The notes under the pieces: generated by a model | Told to the model about the DNA's origin: nothing | The model's database searches: none | Seen by the model: only the letters and a program-made list of their open reading frames with translations | In this document: positions 33,120 through 45,379 of the stretch, one piece after another | How the letters are laid out: the number at the start of each line of letters is the position of its first letter | Position numbering within the stretch: position 1 is the stretch's first letter | Translations under genes and position numbers: made by a program | From: Siphonodentalium dalli | Lineage: Eukaryota; Mollusca; Scaphopoda; Gadilida; Siphonodentaliidae | Length of the DNA stretch: 64,000 nucleotides | Direction of reading: 5' to 3' | Assembly: GCA_032622095.1 (NCBI GenBank) | Contig: CP136063.1 | Coordinates: 24,744,987 to 24,808,986 of the forward strand

Positions 33120-33430
33120 ATACAAGCGTTCTTTATTCGCAATATATCGTAATAGTGAACGCTCTTTATTGCGTCAAGGTAAAGGGACTGGACTTAGAAC
33201 AGTTGTCGTCGTGATTTTTTACTGATTACACCAATACAGGTCAATAAATGTACACGAACTTCCGATATGCATGCTTTATATATCCTTCCAAGTCATAGCA
33301 ATTTCCGCTTTATTAAACTCTTTTTATTCGTACCATATTAGGAAAACTCTTAACATGGAACGCTCTTTATTGAGCCATGGTGAAGGAAATGGGGAATCGA
33401 CTTAGAATAGTTGCTATCGTGAATTATTCA
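33120..33430 (+). repeat. Direct repeat pair, ~110 bp each
   Basis: 33124-33225 and 33312-33430 share TTTATTCG..ATAT, AACGCTCTTTATTG, GACTTAGAA.AGTTG and TCGTGA.TT in order. The second copy runs up to the 3' end of the THAP frame. Spacing about 190 bp. Confidence 0.65.
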
Positions 33431-33665
33431 ACATACTCTCCACTTTAACTGCAATTGTATGTATTCGTAACCATGACTGACTTGTCAAATTAAACGCTCT
33501 TTGTTTGGTATACGTAATCGGTTTCTGATTTTGCGCAACGGGTTTCCCACAGAAATCCCGCCAAATGGCACGTAAACGAACATCGTTTGGAAATGAATAC
33601 AGCATTATACCTAACTGAGAGTCACTAGACCGACCACAGCCGAAAACACTGCATTTATATGGCAT
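33414..33665 (-). CDS. THAP-type zinc-finger domain, N-terminal exon (partial)
   Basis: Translation from the ATG at 33665 gives MPYKCSVFGCGR, then LYSFPND, RAIWRDFCGK. This is the start of a THAP domain, a C2CH zinc-binding DNA-binding fold: first two cysteines (C-x4-C), the FP motif and the invariant W are in place. I chose 33665 rather than the upstream ATG at 33707 because THAP domains begin within a few residues of the initiator. The second zinc pair (C-x2-H) and AVPTIF-like box are not in this frame, so they would lie in a downstream exon. A GTATAC near 33508 could be a donor, but it is weak. I found no second exon. THAP domains occur in host regulators and in P-element-type transposases; given the setting, either is possible. 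Confidence 0.6.
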   Translation of the reverse strand: MPYKCSVFGCGRSSDSQLGIMLYSFPNDVRLRAIWRDFCGKPVAQNQKPITYTKQRAFNLTSQSWLRIHTIAVKVESMLNNSR

Positions 33666-33707
33666 TGTTACGAATGAATGATTGTAAGTACGGGACACTC
33701 GGGGCAT

Positions 33708-34889
33708 ATATACGGAAAATTAAAACAACATCGTGAACACGCGCCCGAATAGAGTTCACATGCCTGCTCGTGTTTTATAAGCTTTATTTTTGACACGAAA
33801 GTGTTACATACCCCGCTCAATCGGCCTTCTATAGTTTTTTTTGTCAAAACAATAACTTTTCAAACAGCGCTTAAGACAAATCACAAGTGAATATAACTCA
33901 CCGCGCGATGAAAATTAACCATGTGTACACAATGCTATTGATATGCCCCACAGTAATTCCATCACGTTCACGCGCTGATGTCTATTCCGGATTTTCCATC
34001 ATCATATAGGTAGACACAATTAACTCCGACTCTGATTCCGTGTTTTTAATTAGTTTACCTCGCTTGACGTCATGCGAGGTTTTGCGACGGAGATAGCCGA
34101 CAACCGGTGGCGGTATTATTTATTTATTTCTCGGCTTATTTATTACGCGATTTTTATCGGACTTGGATTATTGTGATCACAATAGGGGTGGCTTTCCGAT
34201 AGAGTTTTGTTGTTTCATGAGCATTGTAATCCTTTAAGTGCTGTCCCTTTTGATTTGAAATATTTATTTACCTGAGGATATAAACATTTCAGAACGAGAG
34301 GCCGATCACGATCGGCAGATGTTTAACCCATACCTTGGCGATACCGATTAGCTATAACTGATAATTGGTCAAAGATATGATCACAGTGATACACATATCA
34401 GTACCTAACTTAAAATCAAAAGCTCAAATTATTTGTCTTAAGAAGAGGTTAAGGTAATTGGGGTGGGGAGGAGTCGTTTTAAATCTCATAACTCTGTCCC
34501 TATTCAACCAATGACCTCTCATTGTGAGATCCAATTGTTTAGCCATTAATCAATTTGACAGATAGGACAAACAATTATCCAGCCAGCAGGTTCATCTTTA
34601 CCTTCATACAACCACCCCCTAGAGCTATGTAACATATGTCACCACTCAATTAATAACAGATTTCACTTGGAATGACATCTATTAAAGGTATTCGCATGTG
34701 CTCTGGATATTGGATGTTCACATGGCAATTTATTGATATCATTATATTACATGCAACTATTTTTTTTTTTTAACTCAATAATTTTTTTTATTATTATAAA
34801 AGTTTTTAAATATTTTTTATGTTAAATCGAGCGAGGAAATTCAATCTAAACAAATATGAAAAATCAAAATTTTAAATTTAAAAAAAAGA
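33708..34889. other. No recognisable gene
   Basis: Upstream of the THAP exon. Contains GGCCGATCACGATCGGC (34301), a small palindrome like the core of the TTAA MITE, a direct GTGATCACAA palindrome near 34172 and an AT tract (34740-34890). Confidence 0.4.
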
Positions 34890-35130
34890 AAGAAGGGTCA
34901 TAACTGCTTTAAGACAAATCGGATCGAACTCATATTCACTCGAACTGTATTTTGGGATGAGAAACCTATACACAAAATTTGGTTCCGATCAAATAGAAAA
35001 TGTTAGAGATATCACATTATGCCTAAAGTGTCTAAGAACTGACAGACAGACAGATAGAGACGGACGGACAGACGAGTGGTCAATCTGGACATTGACACTA
35101 TGTGTACCATACTATGGTATAGGTACACAT
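34890..35130 (+). repeat. SINE-like repeat: GGGTCATAACTGC ... GACGGACGGAC ... hairpin
   Basis: Order: AGGGTCATAACTGCTTT, ATTTTGGGATGAGAAAC, ACAAAATTTGGTTCCGATCA, GACAGACAGACAGATAG, GACGGACGGACAGACG, and a terminal hairpin TGTGTACCATACTATGGTATAGGTACACA. Same layout at 37062-37760. The frame 34957-35190 is incidental. Confidence 0.7.
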
Positions 35131-35690
35131 AAACAGTTTTATCTCATGCAGAGTACAGGAAAAATACATCAAACTGGTGTGCCCCTTTAATATTTCAATT
35201 CACATTTGTAAACAATTGAAATCAATGTCGAAAAAGCTTTTGATTAATATATAGATAAAACAAACTAGACCTACAGTTCTAAGAGTGTTATGAACAATTA
35301 TTTTGTTCCCATAGACTGATACAGAGCTCTCGTTTTTTAAAGTTTGAAAACCAAAGTTGTCTTCCCATGCAACCAACAAAATTCCAATGGTAATGCTTTT
35401 AAACAATGAAACCAGATTATGCCTTTAAGGTGAAATTTAAATAACCATGAATATAAAATATAAACATTCCACCTATGATATGGCCAGAGATACTTATAGA
35501 GTATAAAGTATATCTGATATAGCCAACACAACTCCTAGCAGTTAATTAACTCAATACCAGTACAAGAGAGAGAGAACTTCATGGCATTGTAACTGGATAG
35601 TATCTCTTGTCTCCATAGCATTGTGAAACTGATTTATTAGATATTATCTAGACAGTGCCACCTGTGTATCTTTGATATATTTTAGCGATG
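35131..35690. other. No recognisable feature
   Basis: AT-rich DNA without matched ends or domains. Confidence 0.45.
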
Positions 35691-35995
35691 AATAAAATAA
35701 TCAAAGGGCCATAACTCCAGTAAATAGTACCGAATCAAACCCATATTCGAACTCGATCTGTATTTTGAGTTGAGAAACTCACATACAAAATTTGGTTCCT
35801 ATCAGTTGAAAACTTGTTGAATTATCGAAGCATTCATGAATTCTATGTCAAAGGGCCATAACTCCATTAAAAAATATCGAATCAAACCCATATTCGAACT
35901 CGATATGTATTTTGAGTTGAGCAACTCACATACCAAATTTGGTTATGGTCAGATAATTTCTTTTTGAGTTATGGCAGCATGCATAAATTCTAAGT
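35691..35995 (+). repeat. Two-unit tandem of the GGGCCATAACTC repeat (~147 bp)
   Basis: CAAAGGGCCATAACTCC starts units at about 35703 and 35850. Each contains AATCAAACCCATATTCGAACTCGAT and ACTCACATAC.AAATTTGGTT. No GACGGAC tail follows. Confidence 0.75.
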
Positions 35996-37055
35996 TGAAA
36001 CATAGCAGCTCTATTACAATTACCAACAGGACATTCATTGCCATTTTATATTGGTCTATATATTTATAAAATAGAAACTCATAAAAATTATGCAATCTTC
36101 ATCATAAAATTTTTTTTGGAACATGAACATATTTGGGCATACCTCCCGCAAAAATCTCACGGATTGACATTTTCAAAACTTAACAGGTCTGGTATAGACC
36201 TTGATATTAAATATGATTGATAATGGTTGGATATAAAATATTTTAACACAGAATTATCAGATAACTAAAGGAGAGATATGAGAAGGGTCAAATTGAAAAT
36301 ATTAGAGTCATAACATTGGATTGCGTACAGTATACATGTACCTATGGTTAATTTTATTCTAAGCTGATCATTGGAAAGATACAATGTCTGTAACAGCAGA
36401 AATATTCAAGAATACCAGAACCATTATTATTATCCTGCAGCCCAAATGCAATAGAGGGAATTTCAAACCAAGATATTTCCTCAAATGATGAATATTCAAT
36501 TGGTGGCTTATAGAAATTCTTAGTGAACCTGGCCCAAGGCGAAAGAGATAATTTAAAATCTGCCTATCAGATATCATGTGTCTATGGAATAGGTTAATTT
36601 TAATCATGAAATACATGCAAGTGAAAAGTGGATCACAATCAACCTGGACATAGAATAGGAGAATGAACATATAATGTGTGGAGAGGGTTAATCATTTCCA
36701 ATGACATCATATGATGGAACTAATGTGTGGATTAATTTTTTTCTCAAGATAAGACAACAGTGTCTCTGTAAACAACAATTCTCTAAACAGCCATGCTCCA
36801 GAACATCCTTCAGATGGACAATGGACTATTTGTATTAATGCCACGAACATGTTTCAACAGGTTGGGTTAAATTACTATTGCACACAAACTGGAGTAAATT
36901 ATCATCAATCACTGTCAGCCTCTGGGAGCAGCAGTGGTTTGGCAAAGAGTATCCAGTGTCATTTTCTGATTCCAATAATGCAGAAGATTACTGTGTAAAG
37001 TTGTTTGTCTTAAATTCTCACAGGGCATATACAATAGGTAGTAAATTACTTGAAT
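35996..37055. other. No recognisable gene
   Basis: Unique-looking AT-rich sequence; frames are short and lack domains. Confidence 0.45.
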
Positions 37056-37061
37056 TATAAA

Positions 37062-37760
37062 GGGCCATAACTCTGTTAAAATATACCGGATCAAACTCAA
37101 ATTCGAACCTGATCTGTATTTCGGGGTGAGGACCACATGTACCAATTTTGGTGTAGATCAGATGAAAAATGTTTTGAGTCATAGCAGCTTGCATGAGTAC
37201 TAAGTAAACATAAGAGTGAAAAGGGTTAACAAAACGATACCAAAATCGATACAGATAAAGAACGTGCTAACAAAGACCTAGGTAAGAAATATGAGGCAGA
37301 TCATAAGCAAATTGTTTGACTTAGATGCATCAGATAGAATTTGTGAGTGGGGTTAATTATTTTCTAAATCGATCAACTGATCGATACCAAAAACTACACA
37401 GGTGAGGGGTGTGTCATCATAAACCTACATTTTAAATATGAACACAATCGGACAAAAAACACTTGGGTTATTGCATCGGATAGCACATGCCCATGTGTGG
37501 ATGCAAAGTGTTAATAATTTCTAAACCGATCAACCGATCGATACCAAAAACTATACAGGTGAGGGGTGTGTCATTGTAAACATGCACATAAAATTTGAAC
37601 ATGATCCGATAAAAGATACTCCAGTAATCGAATCGGATAGCAAATGTCTACGGACAGACGGACGGACGGACAGACGGACAGACGGACGGACGAACGACGG
37701 ATGGTTGATCCGGACGTCAGCATTATGTGTACCATACATGGTATGGGTACACATAAAAAT
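37062..37760 (+). repeat. Composite SINE-like repeat with tandem core and GACGGACGG tail
   Basis: Starts with AAAGGGCCATAACTCTG (37062). Two ~158-bp units follow, starting CGATCAACTGATCGATACC and CGATCAACCGATCGATACC (about 37369 and 37527), each with CAGGTGAGGGGTGTGTCAT. The tail is (GACGGACG)n at 37650-37700, GGTTGATCCGGACGTCAGC and the hairpin TGTGTACCATACATGG...TGGGTACACA. The middle units and the GGTTGATCCGGACGTC tail also occur in both segmental duplication copies (39540 and 43670). Confidence 0.75.
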
Positions 37761-38545
37761 TAATTCAAAAACTGAGAATACCATCATTTTAACATATACC
37801 CACCACTACTCCCCCTCAACCCCAAATCCCAAACACCAGTTACTACATGTAGTAACTTGATTTTAAGAGAGAGAGGGAGGGTTGAAATCCTACATACCAG
37901 TTAAGAAAATATTGACTACATGGCATGGCAATTGATATAGTTGACAAAGATTTATACATAACTTCAATAACCAAGAGCAATAAGGGCAAATTACATCGAC
38001 AACATTATATTTGTAATTTGAGCCAAACACAATCTAAAGTTTGGAGAATTTTGTGGTATAAAGCTGCTTACAATTAATGCAGGCTATTTGCAGAATCCTG
38101 GATATCAGTTTAATAAATGGAGCGGGTATAGTGCGATAATTAGTCCGAGGCAACCTTGGCCGCAATCCTGTCGAATCTGCGGCCCATTCTATGATATACC
38201 GGTACCCCCCTTCACCCACACCCTGCTAAGAAGATGCATAGGGTATGATATTAGAGGTCAGAAATAGGGGTATGGCCGGGTCACTGTTGAAGATCCAACT
38301 CATGTAGTCATGTGCTTGAAGTTGTACAATTGGGTGGTTTAAGAACACTATATATTGTATATCATTTCATTTTTAATATAATTTTGCGGCATCACCTGGA
38401 TTTAAATTCAAATAGCCATCAAGTGAAAACTCACTCACGATGCTTTTGGTAGCAACTGAACACACCAAAAGCAAACTTCCAGTACTGTGAATAGGCCTGT
38501 ACAGTCGTTCGAAGTTTTATTTTTTTTTTATTTTCGGAAGAAACA
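37761..38545. other. No recognisable gene
   Basis: No supported coding region or matched ends. Confidence 0.45.
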
Positions 38546-38679
38546 ACAGGCCTTCTAAACAGTGACTGAGATCTTAATAAATACAAATTTGAATACATCT
38601 ATTCTCTATATTATGGTAAGTGGCTAATTAATTCAAAAATATATAATATCACTCAATTATCACTGTTTAGAAGGCCTGT
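38546..38679. mobile_element. MITE-like element with 20-bp inverted ends (134 bp)
   Basis: ACAGGCCTTCTAAACAGTGA (38546-38565) is mirrored exactly at 38660-38679. Interior is AT-rich. Target duplication not evident. Confidence 0.7.
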
Positions 38680-39266
38680 AGTCAGTGCGAAAGAAACTAA
38701 CACGTTTTACCCACATTGATGTCAGTATTTCGTCATTTGGTTGCGATCTGACGAATGCAATAGCTGCAACTCACAAGAAAAGCACTGCGTGTTCAAAACT
38801 TTAATCATATTCTGGCACCAAATTACATGCAAAGTACTCGAAAACGTGAGTCTTTCATCGAAACACATCTTTAAAACTTGCGTTGTTTACACTCGCGAAC
38901 TGGGGGAAATACGTCTTCAACTTGTGACGTCATTTCCGAAGTTCTCCGAAAGAGGATGACTATTCTTAGCAAAGAGGAGGGATTACGCTCGGATTGACGT
39001 CGGGGAGCAATTTAAATTAGCCACCGCTTCGTCTGCGGTGTTATTTCTTCGAACACTCTAGACCACATTGACCAGATTAAGCGTGGTTAATTAACAGATA
39101 TCGGGTGTTATTAATTATTACTACCTGCACTTTAAGATTTTCACATATGTGGTTTACTCTGCAAGATTGACATAAAACTACTTTTAATTATTTTGTATTT
39201 ATATATATATAAATTTTAATATTACACAATACTTTTACTTAGAAATCAACCTATTCTGAGATGCTT
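38680..39266. other. No recognisable gene
   Basis: No supported features. The 72-codon frame 38741-38959 has no domain I know. Confidence 0.45.
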
Positions 39267-40563
39267 GTGTTTTATGAAATCTTTTGATGTATCAGAACTG
39301 TACAAGTTATATATTTTTTTGGTCTAAATGAATTGCATTTAATTTCAAGTTCAAATATGGTTTCAGAGACATCTGTCAAAAATGACAATGGAAATATACT
39401 AAAATCTTTGCAGGTCATGGGTATCTCATCCAAGACCCTGTCATAAAATTTCAACAGAATCATAAGAAAAATGTTTTGAGTTATCGCATCATATATAGCA
39501 CATGTCTATAGGCCGGATGGATGCAAAGTGTTAATATTTTCTGAACCGATTGATACTATAAACTATACATGTGAGACAGTGTGTCATAAACCTAAACACA
39601 AAATAATGAACATGATAAAAATAATCTGGTTATCTCGTCAGATAGCATGTATCCATGGACAGACAGGACGAATGGATGGTTGATCCGGACGTCGGCATCG
39701 TGTACCATAAATGGAATCATCTTCTGAAAACGTCAACTGCATTCAAGTATTTGGCGCTTGACATTATCACATTATAATTACAACTACTTAAATGCATGCA
39801 TTTGATTGGTCAATGCCCTTAGATACGATTGGTAGTGACAATCTCTATCTGCTGAGGGAAATGTCGTTTCCCTCATCACAACGCGCAGTGATACTTTAAG
39901 AAATTGGGACGACATGCACCAATGGTCGCCCCACATCATGACGTCATTTCTTAAATGCGTCCATAGTTACCATACAATGAAAACAAAAAGTAACGAATTT
40001 GACTGATCAGTGAAACTATTCCACCATTAGTATTAGCACTCATCCAGCTTCGTGCCAATAATATGACATGACAGTGGTCTTGAGCATATAATGCACCATT
40101 GTAGCGATTGTTTACCTTTCAAGTTTGTCACATGAGACCGCAAATTTGGTGGGAAAGTTTGATAACACCGCTTCGGAATTGCTATCGTCTCTTGATTGTC
40201 CATACACAAGTATCACATGGGTAGTTTAACAATTTTAGTGTTTTTAATGTAGTTTCTTCATAAAACTAGTTTAATCACCAACTAATTTATGCGGATTGTT
40301 GTAATTATAAGCAATCAACATAGTTTTTGATGCATCTGTCAATATATATAAGTGTCGGATGTAATTCAGCATTTGACACTTCTATACGCCGAGAGATGCA
40401 TCGAAAACGATGTTGATTTCATATTGGAATGCACTTCACAATCAAACCAGTTACACATATTCTCAAAATAAGTGTCCCTTTTAAAGCGGTCCTCAGCCGC
40501 CCGTTTATCTGTCGGAATATCAATGCAACATGGTTGGTGGAAATGTTACTGGGCGAGTTGTGA
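39267..40563 (+). repeat. Segmental duplication, copy A (~1.3 kb)
   Basis: Direct copy of 43425-44717, about 4.16 kb away. Shared landmarks from start to end: GTTTTATGAAATCT, AGAGACATCTGTCAAAAATG, CTTTGCAGGTCATGGGTAT, GGAAATGTC.TTTCCC, CATCATGACGTCAT, ACAAGTATCACATGGGTAGT, CACTTCTATACGCCGAGAGATG, CAATGCAACA and GGCGAGTTGTGA. Copy A lost part of a stem-loop that copy B retains near 44440-44575. The shared piece contains a 'GGTTGATCCGGACGTC' SINE-like tail, so that insertion predates the duplication. Confidence 0.9.
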
Positions 40564-40699
40564 CCGCGTTGAAGTTGCGTAATGTTAGTGCTGAATTGTG
40601 TTAGCTTATTTTGTAGTATAATTATCTTTTAATTTTGTTTTATTTACGTTCACATTTTAATAATTTGATGTTCTTCATCAAATTGCTGTATTGTGATAC

Positions 40700-40815
40700 G
40701 ATTATATATTATTATACGGACGGACGGACACACAGAGGCAGAAAGCATGACGGACGGACGGGTGGACGCAGTCAATCCAGTATACCCCCCATTTTCTTCA
40801 AAAGTGGGGGTATAA
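40700..40815 (+). repeat. GACGGACGG repeat 3' end with terminal hairpin
   Basis: ACGGACGGACGGACACACAG, ATGACGGACGGACGGG, GCAGTCAATCCAGTATACC, then hairpin TACCCCCCATTTTC / TTCAAAAGTGGGGGTA. Matches 24530-24600 and 25322-25361 in parts. Confidence 0.75.
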
Positions 40816-40879
40816 TGAGGACAATCTTACTCATTTTGAGCTCTGTGGGTCCGATCATTTTATGTATGTAATTATGTTA

Positions 40880-41140
40880 TTAGATGATTTAAATTGACAT
40901 TCATGAATAATATGACGTCAGCTTTACCTATCAGAAGACACTCCACGTGATCATTTACCATGTGTACCAATTTTCTTTTGCCATGATCCAACCGGTTGGT
41001 CGCCTATAGCCATGCAGACAAACAAACGAACACATACAATTTCGTTTTATTATTATGAATACATACATGTGTACAATATATATATATTTAATTGGAAGTG
41101 GGAATAAAGAACACGTGTGGGTTCCTTATAAACATATGCG
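40880..41140 (-). repeat. Dispersed repeat, inverted copy of 16338-16575
   Basis: TGACGTCAGCT, TTTACCATGTGTACCAATTT, CCAACCGGTTGGTCGCCTAT, CAGACAAACAAACGAACA and AATTGGAAGTGGGAATAAAG mirror the 16.4-kb copy. Confidence 0.8.
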
Positions 41141-43019
41141 TCTCTTCTTGTACCTATATCTCAAATAATTACATCTGCAATTGGATGGTATATTCTCATG
41201 AAAGATGGAGAGTTACAGCCTGTCCAACACTGAAGTGCGAAGTTTTAAATCAATGCCGATCTGTAATTTGCCAGTGTCGGTTTATCAATTTGTCGGGTCA
41301 GTGATTTCAACAGCCAAGGGAAACAAACCTGCTTGTGACAATTATTTAAAGCTAAGTGAGCTACATGGTGTTAAAACCCACTGGGGTGTTATCCCTTTGT
41401 CTTGACACATCTCTTATCCCGCAAGCTTTTTTTATCGCATGAGTGTTATTTAACGCCCAAGGTCATTATTTTAAGAATTAATCAAATAAAACTACATACA
41501 GCATCTGTCGTAACAGGTACTCGGGCGTTAATTTGGGGTGGAGGTAATTAGTATTCAGTCCTTCGATTCTGTAAAATGCAGGAGTGTGATTGGTCGCTCG
41601 CCTAACCTGAAACCCATTGTGATTCATCCTGTACCCATGTATTCTTCACACTGAAGTAATGAACAATTAGAACTCCATTCTCGAATTGCGTCATAATGCT
41701 TCTGTTCGATGTATAAGTTGTTATAAAATGCGGTCAGAGGCCACGTAACCATGTGAGAGTTTCCTGTTGTGTGAACTCTATCGATATTTTTAAAATAATG
41801 TTTGATTGCCCCGAACTCAAGTTTCAATTTCTATTCATCTATCCATCGGGGCGGCTATTTTTAGAACGCAACACATGGTACCAAAATTGCGTCGCGTTGG
41901 TGATGGGGGTGCACGGTGGGATTAATTTACATATGTCATGTTGGTAACAATACCTAGCCGAGAATTCCTCAGACCTACAGATGAATGCGACCAGCAAATT
42001 TCAAAATTGGTCACTTGACCTCCCCATGAATATCTTCTGGGAAATTCCAGGGAATGCGTGGTTTTCAACATCAGTCACAAAAGTTTTGTATTGTTTAGTG
42101 CCTCATGCAGGAACTCCTGTCAGTCTCATATTTGTGACTCGGAATCTGTTCGGATATGCGCTGTTCCAGAATGAGACATCTACTGTTAGAATCAAGTGTT
42201 TCCATCGCTGACTTGACAACAAACCAAACAAGGTTGATCGTTATCATAAACCCTTTTTCAATCGTGCACCGAATATCGCTGAGTGTGATTAATTACTCGC
42301 CAAGATATAATTTCAGGCGTGCTATGGTGCGCGAGCGCGATCGCACGCCTCATAATCGAAGGCCTGAGTATTTAGCGGGGAAATGGGTCAAAACATTCGA
42401 TGGATAGTTCTAATCTTAGTGTCAGTTTGGAGATCTTGAGGCCAGTAAAATTAAAATTTTTAATTTTTCACCCACCTCACTGATCGTTGGCCAGTCAAAA
42501 CGTGCTAATCAATAACAAATTACTAATAAATCAAACTAAAACAAAATGACGGCCTGTATTGGTCTGATTTAAAAAATGTTTAAAAACAAAAAAACAAATC
42601 ATGTCCTGAGTTTTAATGGGGTTAGACTTTTATATAGGTGCTTGGATTTTGCAGTGTTCAGGCTCATATTTTAAATTGTTTCATGATTCCTCCCAGAAGG
42701 TAGTCAAGAAATTCAAGCCACGGGGTAGGAAGCAAATGAAATTACATGACATTGCCAGCTCGGCCTGGTTAAAAGGGGCGGGATGCAGCTGGAAAATCCA
42801 CGGAAGCCCTCTAACCACGTCGCTGATGACTAACCAACTAATATTGAACGATATATAGGCTCTATTTACGCGATTGATTGTTATTTCAAAGAAAAGTTAA
42901 CACAAGTTATACATTTATGCACGGACCATTTGTTAACTTTTGGGGGCGATACTTAAAGGTATACGTAAGATCATTGTGGTGGGGGAAGAGTTGGAAATCA
43001 TGCATATTATGCAGCATAT
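41141..43019. other. No recognisable gene
   Basis: Several frames of 65-83 codons overlap on this stretch without a domain I recognise. GCGCGAGCGCGATCGC near 42331 is a small GC palindrome. Confidence 0.4.
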
Positions 43020-43155
43020 ATGATGGGACTGATGGGAATTTGCTAACCACGGGGGATGGCCCATGTCATGTAAGAATTGTCCAATAACTGGAAATGTTAT
43101 CCCTTTCAGTTTGAAAAATCTAACCTGAAGGGGCTGTGCAAAATTAAATTCAGCC
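43020..43155 (+). repeat. Dispersed repeat, pair of 14974-15108
   Basis: GGGACTGATGGGAATTTGCTAA, GGATGGCCCATGTCATGT, TGTCCAATAACTGGAAATG and AATCTAACCTGAAGGGG are the reverse complement of the 15-kb copy. Confidence 0.75.
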
Positions 43156-43424
43156 GCTAGGCCATATCACGACTATGTCAGTTCCCACTTGAAGGTGAAG
43201 TCAACCTAGCGAATCCATAGGAGAGCCAGAATGACCAACCAACCACTGGCAAGGAACTAACAAGCTCATCCACACAAACATCTCAATATTCCAATGGAAC
43301 AGAATTTGTGACATGAGAAGATGGAGCTTTTATGTGAACAGCCAGGCCATTGCAGCTGTGCATTTACAACCTGGCTACCAGTGGTGGGCCTATTTATATC
43401 CCCCGGGCACCACAAGGGGGAGTG

Positions 43425-44717
43425 GTGTTTTATGAAATCTGTTGATGTATCAGAACTGTAAAAGTTATTTTTTTCTTTGGCCTAATTAATTGTATTTGTT
43501 TCAGAGACATCTGTCAAAAATGACAATGGAAATATACTAAAATCTTTGCAGGTCATGGGTATGTCATCCAAGACCCTGTAATAGAATTACAATAGGATAA
43601 TCGGAAAATTGTTTTTAGTAATCGCATCATATAGCACTATGTAAACTGATTGATACTTCAAACTATACAGGTGAGACGTTGTGTCATAAACCTGAACACA
43701 AAATAATGAACATATGATAAAAACAATCTGGTTATCTCATCAGATAGCATGTATCCATGGCGATTGACGAACAATGAATGGTTGATTCGGACGTCAGCAT
43801 CGTTTACCATAAATGCTAAGGGTACTCATATTCTGGCTACAATCATCTTCTGAAAACTTCAACTGCATTCAAGTATGTGGCGCTTGACATTAATCACATT
43901 ATAATTACAACTACTTTCGCTTAAATGTGTGCATTTGATTGGTCAATGCCCTTAGATACGATTGGTGTATACGTAGTGACAATATCTATCAGCTGAGGGA
44001 AATGTCATTTCCCACATCACAATGCGCAGTGATAAGAAATTGGAGAAGATGCACCAATGGTTGCCCCACATCATGACGTCATACAAAAAGTAACGAATTA
44101 GACAGATCAATGAAACTATTCTACCATTAGTATTAGCACTCATCCAGCTTCTAGCCAATAATAATATGACATGACAGTAGTCATGAGCATAGCATGCACC
44201 TTGATGACAATAGATGTCCTAGAATCGATTTATTTAAGTGAATTTTACACCAGCAAGTACATTTTAATGTTTTATGGGTGTGTGAACTTTATTCTCAACA
44301 CAATTTTCCATTTTTACACAAGTATCACATGGGTAGTTTTACTATTTTAGTTTTTTTAATATAGTGTCTTCATAAAACTAGTTTAGTCACCAACTAATTT
44401 ATGCGGATTGTTGTAATTATAAGTAATCAACATCCTTTTTGATAAATCGGTCGACGTATAGAAGTGTCCGATGCCGAACTGGATAATTAGTATAATTGCG
44501 AAATTATACAGTATGTAATTCAGTATTAGACACTTCTATACGCCGAGAGATGCAACAAAAACGATGTTGATTTCATATTGGAATGCACTTCACAATCAAA
44601 CCAGTTACACATGTTCTCAAAATAAGTGTCCCTTTTAAAGCTGTCCTCAGCCGCTAGTTTACCTGTCGGAATGTCAATGCAACACGGTGGGTGGAAACGT
44701 TCCTAGGCGAGTTGTGA
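43425..44717 (+). repeat. Segmental duplication, copy B (~1.3 kb)
   Basis: See copy A (39267-40563). This copy has the fuller stem-loop at about 44440-44575: AATCAACATC...CGACGTATAGAAGTGTC pairs with GACACTTCTATACG...GATGTTGATT, around a central AATTATACAG loop region. It looks like a MITE already present before the duplication. Confidence 0.9.
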
Positions 44718-45379
44718 ATTAGTACAGTCACGATCAGAATTATCTTCAATAACAACCAACTCGAGCGAGAATTGCATAATATCCCAAATGAGTGCTTTTG
44801 GGAAATACGTTTATAATTATAAAAAATAAACATAAGTTTTAAAGGAATATACTTTGGAAGACTTCAAATACACCTAAAGGAACATATGGTATAGTTGATG
44901 CATGTCTGACGATCGGTCTGTGATGACTCCATGCAAAATGCCAGTACTGTCACTGGCTCTCTATACTCCAAGTTTATATGACAGACAGCAATTATTATCT
45001 CAATCTAAATAATCATCGCCATTCCATAATTTGTTGCAACTTCTAAGTATTCAATCAAAAGTCGAAAGACTTTTACACCGACCGCATGCGCTTGTTTCTC
45101 GGTAGTCACCTTTGATATCTGTGTCAAAACAACTACCGGCATACATCAAATGCAGCGCACAGCTGACATTGACGGAAATACTTTAGTAAAAAACGCCCAA
45201 TATATCTAAACATCGGAATCGGAAATCAGCTCATTGTGCCTCCAGTTATCGGAAATGGGTCGGATGGGGTTTTACATAATCGTAACATCACTATCGGTGT
45301 AACTTTACAACCGCGTTGCGTTATCAAGGTGGTTACACCGCAGTTGAGAGGGACACTTATTTTGCGAATATGTGCACAG
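44718..45379. other. No recognisable gene
   Basis: GGGACACTTATTTTGCGAATATGTG at about 45349 is the inverse of a block in both duplication copies (CACATATTCTCAAAATAAGTG), so a fragment of that repeat lies here in opposite orientation. Confidence 0.45.
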
